Positions 59,926 to 64,000 of a DNA stretch of 64,000 nucleotides are shown piece after piece. The notes under the pieces were generated by a model that did not search any database, was not told where the DNA came from, and worked only from the letters and a program-made list of their open reading frames with translations. A program made the position numbers and the translations under genes. The DNA comes from Limnohabitans sp. Rim8 (GTDB taxonomy: Bacteria > Pseudomonadota > Gammaproteobacteria > Burkholderiales > Burkholderiaceae_C), in assembly GCA_945897795.1 (NCBI GenBank), contig CAMDFT010000001.1, positions 43,672 to 107,671 on the forward strand. The letters run 5' to 3'. Numbering within the stretch: the stretch's first letter is position 1; each line of letters begins with the position of its first letter.

Positions 59926-61065
59926 TCAACCGCGGACATAGCGGTTGGGCACGAAGGGCAGGGGGCTGACTTGCATGGGCACGACTTTGCCGCGCACCAT
60001 GGCGTTCAGACGTGTGCCCGACGCCGCATATTCTGCCTGCACATAGGCCAGCGCCACGGGCTGGTCGGCTGTGGGGGCCAGCAGGCCGCTGGTGACTTCG
60101 CCGACCTTCTGGCCTGCGTCGTTGTGCAGCTCGACATGCTCGCGCACCGGCACGCGCTCCAGGCCCACCAGGCCCACGCGCAAGCGTTGGGCCGGGGTTG
60201 TTCCGTCAAGCTGTGAAAGGATCTTGTCGGCACCGGGAAAGCCACCTGCGCGGGCACCGCCGGTGCGGCGCACCTTTTGCATGGCCCAGTTCAGGCCCGC
60301 TTCGACCGGGGTGGTGGTGGTGTCGATGTCGTTGCCGTACAGGCACAGCCCGGCTTCTAGGCGCAGCGAGTTGCGAGCCCCCAGGCCAATCGGCTTGACT
60401 TCGGGCTGGGCCAGCAAGGCGCGTGCAAAGGTCTCGGCCGCGTGGGCAGGCAGAGAAATTTCGAAACCGTCTTCGCCGGTGTAGCCGCTGCGCGTCACAT
60501 ACAGGTCACCGCTTTGCCAGACAGTTGCCATGCCGGTCATGAAGACAAGTTGCTCAACCCCGGGCAACAGGCGCTGCAAAGCGGTCACGGCTTGCGGGCC
60601 TTGAAGGGCCAGCAAGGCGCGGTCAAATTGCGGTTCGATGGTGCAGCGGCTGCCGATGCGTTGCTGGATGTGCGCCAGGTCGCCGTTTTTGCAGGCGCCG
60701 TTGACGATGACAAGGATGTCGCCTCCGTTGGCCACATCGCGGTTCACAAACATCAGGTCGTCGATGATGCCGCCCTCGTCGTTCAGCAGCAGGCCGTAGC
60801 GTTGTTTGTTGATGCCCAGTCCCATCACGTCCACCGGCATCAGGCTCTCGAAGGCGGTTGCGGCATCCGGCCCTGTCAGGCGCAACTGGCCCATGTGCGA
60901 GACATCGAACATGCCCGCCGCATTGCGGGTGTGATGGTGCTCGGCGACCAAGCCTGCCGGGTATTGCACCGGCATGCTGTAACCGGCAAAAGGCACCATG
61001 CGTGCGCCCAGTTCGAGGTGCAGGGCGTTCAAAGGGGTGGTGAGCAAGTCGGCAGAAGCGGTCAC
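59926..61065 (-). CDS. gcvT: Aminomethyltransferase (glycine cleavage T protein)
   Basis: Transfers the aminomethyl carbon from GcvH to tetrahydrofolate, releasing ammonia. The 379-residue protein has the folate-binding GYTGEDGFEISLP region, the conserved MGQLRLTGPDAATAF segment and the C-terminal GVTSG-like GEVTSGLLAPT. GTG 61065 with TTGGAG five bases upstream is preferred over a frame-open start at 61098. First gene of the gcv operon, controlled by the riboswitch upstream. Confidence 0.95.
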   Translation of the reverse strand: MTASADLLTTPLNALHLELGARMVPFAGYSMPVQYPAGLVAEHHHTRNAAGMFDVSHMGQLRLTGPDAATAFESLMPVDVMGLGINKQRYGLLLNDEGGIIDDLMFVNRDVANGGDILVIVNGACKNGDLAHIQQRIGSRCTIEPQFDRALLALQGPQAVTALQRLLPGVEQLVFMTGMATVWQSGDLYVTRSGYTGEDGFEISLPAHAAETFARALLAQPEVKPIGLGARNSLRLEAGLCLYGNDIDTTTTPVEAGLNWAMQKVRRTGGARAGGFPGADKILSQLDGTTPAQRLRVGLVGLERVPVREHVELHNDAGQKVGEVTSGLLAPTADQPVALAYVQAEYAASGTRLNAMVRGKVVPMQVSPLPFVPNRYVRG

Positions 61066-61078
61066 AAAAACTCCAAGG

Positions 61079-61370
61079 GCAATGAAAAGCCACAGCACAT
61101 GCTGTGGCGCTTGCCCTCGCTGTCCGCTTTACCTGAGAGATTCGCCGGGAACATCAGCCAAAAGCCGATTGTTCTGCGGGTTGCTCCTTCGGTGGATGCC
61201 GTTGATCGATGTACCGGCAGCTCTCTCCAGTGAGGTAACGCTTTTGAAAAAAAAGCGTTTTGTCAGTCCTTTTGCCTGAGCGTTCAGCAGTGTTGCCACC
61301 GCCTGCGCCTTCGGCGGCCTGACTTGTTTCACAAGGGAAGACAAGTCAGGCGCTCTCCTGACAGGGGTGA
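61079..61370 (-). promoter_or_regulatory. Tandem glycine riboswitch and expression platform upstream of gcvT
   Basis: On the minus strand the first aptamer runs from CAGGAGAGCGCC through GCCGCCGAAGGCGCAGGC to CGCTCAGGCAAAAGGACTGAC, and the second from TGGAGAGAG through CACCGAAGGAGCAACC to AATCTCTCAGGTAAAG. An 8-bp hairpin GCCACAGC/GCTGTGGC (61089-61108) followed by TTTT lies between the second aptamer and the gcvT start and is the likely terminator of the expression platform. Glycine binding is expected to prevent it forming and turn the operon on. Confidence 0.92.
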
Positions 61371-61379
61371 ATTCTAACT

Positions 61380-62657
61380 TTATTTGTTGAACACAATATC
61401 CCGTAAAGTCAGAGAAATTTCGGGCACGTAGCTGATCACCGCCAGGCACGCGAGAATCACACCGATGAAAGGTATCAAGTCTTTGATGACCCTGTCGAGC
61501 GAGATTTTGGCCACCGTGCAGGCTGCAAACAGGTTCACGCCAAAGGGCGGGGTGATCATGCCCAATGCCAAGTTGACCACCATGACCATGCCGAAGTGGA
61601 CCGGATCGATGCCAAAGTGAATGGCCACCGGCACCAAGATGGGGGCCAGCACAAGGATGGCCGCACCAGTTTCAATGAACATGCCGATGATGAACAAAGC
61701 CAGGTTAATGCCCAACAAGAAATACAGAGGCGATTGCAGGACCTGCTCAAGCCACATGCCAATAGCCGCTGGCACACCAGCTCGGGTGATCATGAAGGCG
61801 AACAGGCCCGCGTTGGCAATGATGAACATGATCACCGCGCTGGAGATGACCGATTTGCGCAAAATGACGTAAATGTCCTTGAGGCCGATTTCCCGATAGA
61901 TCAGTGTGCCGACGATGAAGGAGTACAGCACCGCCACGGCTGCCGCTTCGGTCGGCGTGAAGATGCCGCCATAAATGCCGCCCAGCACGATGACGGGCAT
62001 GAGCAGGGCCCAGCCCGCTTGCCAAGTGGCCTTGCCAAAGCTCAAGCGGCCATCGCCGTCGTTTTTGCCCCATCCTTTGAATTTGGCATAAAGCCAGACA
62101 AACAGCATGAGGGCCCCCGCGATGAGCAAACCCGGTCCTACGCCCGCGACAAAAAGCTCACCAATCGAAACTTCGGCGCTCACGCCAAACAAAATCATGG
62201 GAATCGACGGGGGAATGACGACCCCCAATTCGGCCGATGTGGCTTGCAAAGCTGTGGCCCAAGGCTTGGGGTAGCCGTGTTTGATGAGGGCCGGAATCAA
62301 GATGGCGCCAACAGCAAAGGTGGTGGCCACCGACGAGCCCGAGACGGCCGCAAAAATCATGCAGGTCAAAACGCAGGTCATGGGCAGACCGCCTTGAATT
62401 CCGCCCACAATGCTCTTGGAAAACTCAATGAGCCGCCTGGAAATACCTCCTGTTTCCATGAGGTTGCCTGCCAAAATGAAGAATGGAATGGCGGCCAAAG
62501 GAAACTTGTTGATCGAGTTGAACATTTCCTTGACGGAAATGAGCATGTGGGCATCAGCGACCTGAATACCGACAATGGCCGAAAGACCGATGGAGACGGC
62601 CACAGACACTGTCAGTGCAAAACACAGCAGCATCGTGAAAAGCATGGCAAAGCTCAT
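61380..62657 (-). CDS. dctM: TRAP transporter large permease DctM
   Basis: Large membrane subunit of a TRAP transporter, about 12 membrane segments in 425 residues. Typical stretches are PFFILAGNLMETGG, SGSSVATTFAVGAILIP, GVVIPPSIPMILFG and GMITPPFGVNLFA. The ATG at 62657 overlaps the dctQ stop (ATGA). The substrate depends on DctP and cannot be deduced from the permease. Confidence 0.93.
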   Translation of the reverse strand: MSFAMLFTMLLCFALTVSVAVSIGLSAIVGIQVADAHMLISVKEMFNSINKFPLAAIPFFILAGNLMETGGISRRLIEFSKSIVGGIQGGLPMTCVLTCMIFAAVSGSSVATTFAVGAILIPALIKHGYPKPWATALQATSAELGVVIPPSIPMILFGVSAEVSIGELFVAGVGPGLLIAGALMLFVWLYAKFKGWGKNDGDGRLSFGKATWQAGWALLMPVIVLGGIYGGIFTPTEAAAVAVLYSFIVGTLIYREIGLKDIYVILRKSVISSAVIMFIIANAGLFAFMITRAGVPAAIGMWLEQVLQSPLYFLLGINLALFIIGMFIETGAAILVLAPILVPVAIHFGIDPVHFGMVMVVNLALGMITPPFGVNLFAACTVAKISLDRVIKDLIPFIGVILACLAVISYVPEISLTLRDIVFNK

Positions 62658-63148
62658 AGAGAGGTCTCCAATTCCATGCGCTGTGGGTCCAACCAAAAAC
62701 CGATGATGCCGACAATGCTGAAGGCGGCGCCGACTGGCAAAGCCAAATAAGCCCAAAACATCGAGACGCCTTCAAGGCCAATCATCGATTGCACGCTGCC
62801 GCGCTGGGCATAGTCCCAACCCCACCACAAAATGACGCTGCAAAGGGCCAAGGCCGCAATGGCCACCACACTGTCCAAAACGCGCCGCATGCGTTCGCCG
62901 CTCAGCCGGTAAAGCATGTCCACACTGATCATGGCCCCTTGCCGAAAAGCCATAGGGATGCCTAAAAAAACCATCCAAATCAAACAAAAGCGGATCAGTA
63001 CTTCGGTCCATTCCGCGGGTGATTCGATGATAAAGCGGGTGAAAATTTGGTGGATGCCGAAGGCAGAGGCCAAAGCCATCATCAGGCAAGCGATCATCAT
63101 CGACAACGAGGTCGTCCAGTGCTCGAAGCGCAAAAAGAGTAGTTTCAT
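62654..63148 (-). CDS. dctQ: TRAP transporter small permease DctQ
   Basis: Small membrane subunit of 164 residues with four hydrophobic segments, and the typical EVLIRFCLIWMVFLGIPMAFRQG motif (quoted partly: FCLIWMVFLGIPMAFRQG). It sits between dctP and dctM, in the standard DctPQM order. A terminator-like hairpin lies upstream. Confidence 0.92.
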   Translation of the reverse strand: MKLLFLRFEHWTTSLSMMIACLMMALASAFGIHQIFTRFIIESPAEWTEVLIRFCLIWMVFLGIPMAFRQGAMISVDMLYRLSGERMRRVLDSVVAIAALALCSVILWWGWDYAQRGSVQSMIGLEGVSMFWAYLALPVGAAFSIVGIIGFWLDPQRMELETSL

Positions 63149-63170
63149 TCGATCGTTGCTTTGTTTGAAA

Positions 63171-63204
63171 GAAAAACGCCCGCCAGCTTTTGAGCTGGTC
63201 GGGC
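63171..63204 (-). terminator. Hairpin with T-tract between dctP and dctQ
   Basis: On the minus strand GCCCG + ACCAGCT pairs with AGCTGG + CGGGC around a CAAA loop (one bulged base), followed by GTTTTTC. It lies 20 bases after the dctP stop and 23 before the dctQ start. It probably lets dctP be made in excess over the permeases, as expected for soluble binding proteins. Confidence 0.7.
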
Positions 63205-63223
63205 ATTACAAAGAAGCTTCGAA

Positions 63224-64000
63224 TTACTTGAAGTTGCGAATGCGGTCCAAGTTGGCCTTGCCGAATTTCTTTTCGAACTCCTTGAACACAGGTGCCATCG
63301 TGGCAATGAATTTGGTCTTGTCAACATTTTCGACAACGGTCATGCCACGTTTGCGCAATTCGGCCACACCACCCGCATCGTCCTTGTCAACACGGGCTCG
63401 GTTGGCTTTGGCGCCTTCTTTGGCTGCGTCCAGAAAAATCTGCTGGTCTGCTTTGCTGAGTTTGTCAAAAACCGCTTTGTTCATGACAAAAACCGATGGC
63501 GAGTAAACATGCCCGGTGAGTGTGATGTGCTTTTGCACCTGATCCAAATTGGCAGCCAAAATAACTGAAAGTGGGTTTTCTTGACCATCGATCGTGCCGG
63601 TCTGCAAAGCGGTGAAAACTTCAGGAAACGCCATGGGCGTGGTCACGATGCCCAGCCCTTTGTAAGCCGCCACGTGCACTGGATTTTCCATGGTGCGCAT
63701 TTTGAGACCCTTCAGGTCATCCGGGCTATTGACTGATCGCTTGTTGTTGGTCATGTGGCGAACGCCGTTTTCTGTCCAAGCCAAAGCCTTAAAACCTTTG
63801 GATTCAAATTTGGCCAACAACTCTTGTCCGATAGGGCCATCGAGCACAGCTCGGGCATGGGCTTTATCGCGGAACAAAAACGGGACATCCAGGATGGCTG
63901 TTTCGGGCACAAAGTTGGGCACGGGGCCGGTGGAGTTATGGCCCAGCTCTTGGGTGCCCAGTTGGACCGCTTCCATGACCTCGCGCTCACCGCCCAATGA
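63224..64000 (-). CDS. dctP: TRAP transporter substrate-binding protein DctP, C-terminal part
   Basis: Periplasmic solute receptor of the TRAP transporter; the 5' end, including the signal peptide, lies beyond the right edge (frame open to base 64000). The DctP pattern is clear: PVPNFVPETAILDVPFLFRD, the carboxylate-binding Arg in GLKMRTMENPVH, and GTIDGQENPLSV. The ligand is probably an organic acid, as in most DctP proteins. Confidence 0.92.
   Translation of the reverse strand, partial: SLGGEREVMEAVQLGTQELGHNSTGPVPNFVPETAILDVPFLFRDKAHARAVLDGPIGQELLAKFESKGFKALAWTENGVRHMTNNKRSVNSPDDLKGLKMRTMENPVHVAAYKGLGIVTTPMAFPEVFTALQTGTIDGQENPLSVILAANLDQVQKHITLTGHVYSPSVFVMNKAVFDKLSKADQQIFLDAAKEGAKANRARVDKDDAGGVAELRKRGMTVVENVDKTKFIATMAPVFKEFEKKFGKANLDRIRNFK

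Overview
The window looks like a chromosomal segment of a betaproteobacterium of the order Burkholderiales, most likely family Comamonadaceae. This rests on protein character and gene order (ispG-hisS-yfgM-bamB-der-hfq-hflX-hflK-hflC-hisZ-purA), the use of HisZ, and the many TTG/GTG starts with ATGA or TTGA overlaps. No rRNA, tRNA, CRISPR array or complete insertion sequence was seen.

Positions 1-34.3 kb are mostly core genome. The end of odhB and lpdA (2-oxoglutarate dehydrogenase complex) is followed by zapE, two small genes and a DinG/XPD-type helicase. Next come bamD (minus strand), rluD, scpB, rluB, ndk, and the conserved run rlmN-rodZ-ispG-hisS-yfgM-bamB-der, then hfq-hflX-hflK-hflC-DUF2065-hisZ-purA with a phosphoribosyltransferase and a cystathionine beta-lyase-like gene. 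After a DUF2189 membrane protein come mnmH/tesA (minus) divergent from a YbbA-like ABC ATPase, rlmB, a small lipoprotein, a split chromate transporter and a frameshifted yigZ.

Positions 34.3-45.8 kb are more accessory: a LuxR regulator with an FAD aromatic-hydroxylase-like monooxygenase and DUF2783; a ygiQ radical SAM gene carrying an in-frame array of a dispersed repeat; a decayed patch with a RhuM fragment, a RelE/HigB-like toxin fragment and a shortened XRE antitoxin; an intact Fic protein; then divergent glpR/glpD and aroQ.

Positions 45.9-54.2 kb hold a tightly coupled five-gene group (DsbA-like, histidine phosphatase, DCC thiol-disulfide protein, formylglycine-enzyme-like protein, SDR), a B12-binding radical SAM protein on the other strand, and a toxin-antitoxin island (brnTA, higBA) whose last gene is a translationally coupled J-domain protein.

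Positions 54.2-61.4 kb form a glycine regulon on the minus strand. A tandem glycine riboswitch precedes gcvT-gcvH-GST-gcvP, and a second tandem glycine riboswitch precedes a DadA-type dehydrogenase and a GNAT acetyltransferase. The window ends with a DctPQM TRAP transporter (minus strand; dctP runs off the right edge) with a terminator-like hairpin between dctP and dctQ. Several families of short dispersed palindromic repeats sit in the gaps between genes.
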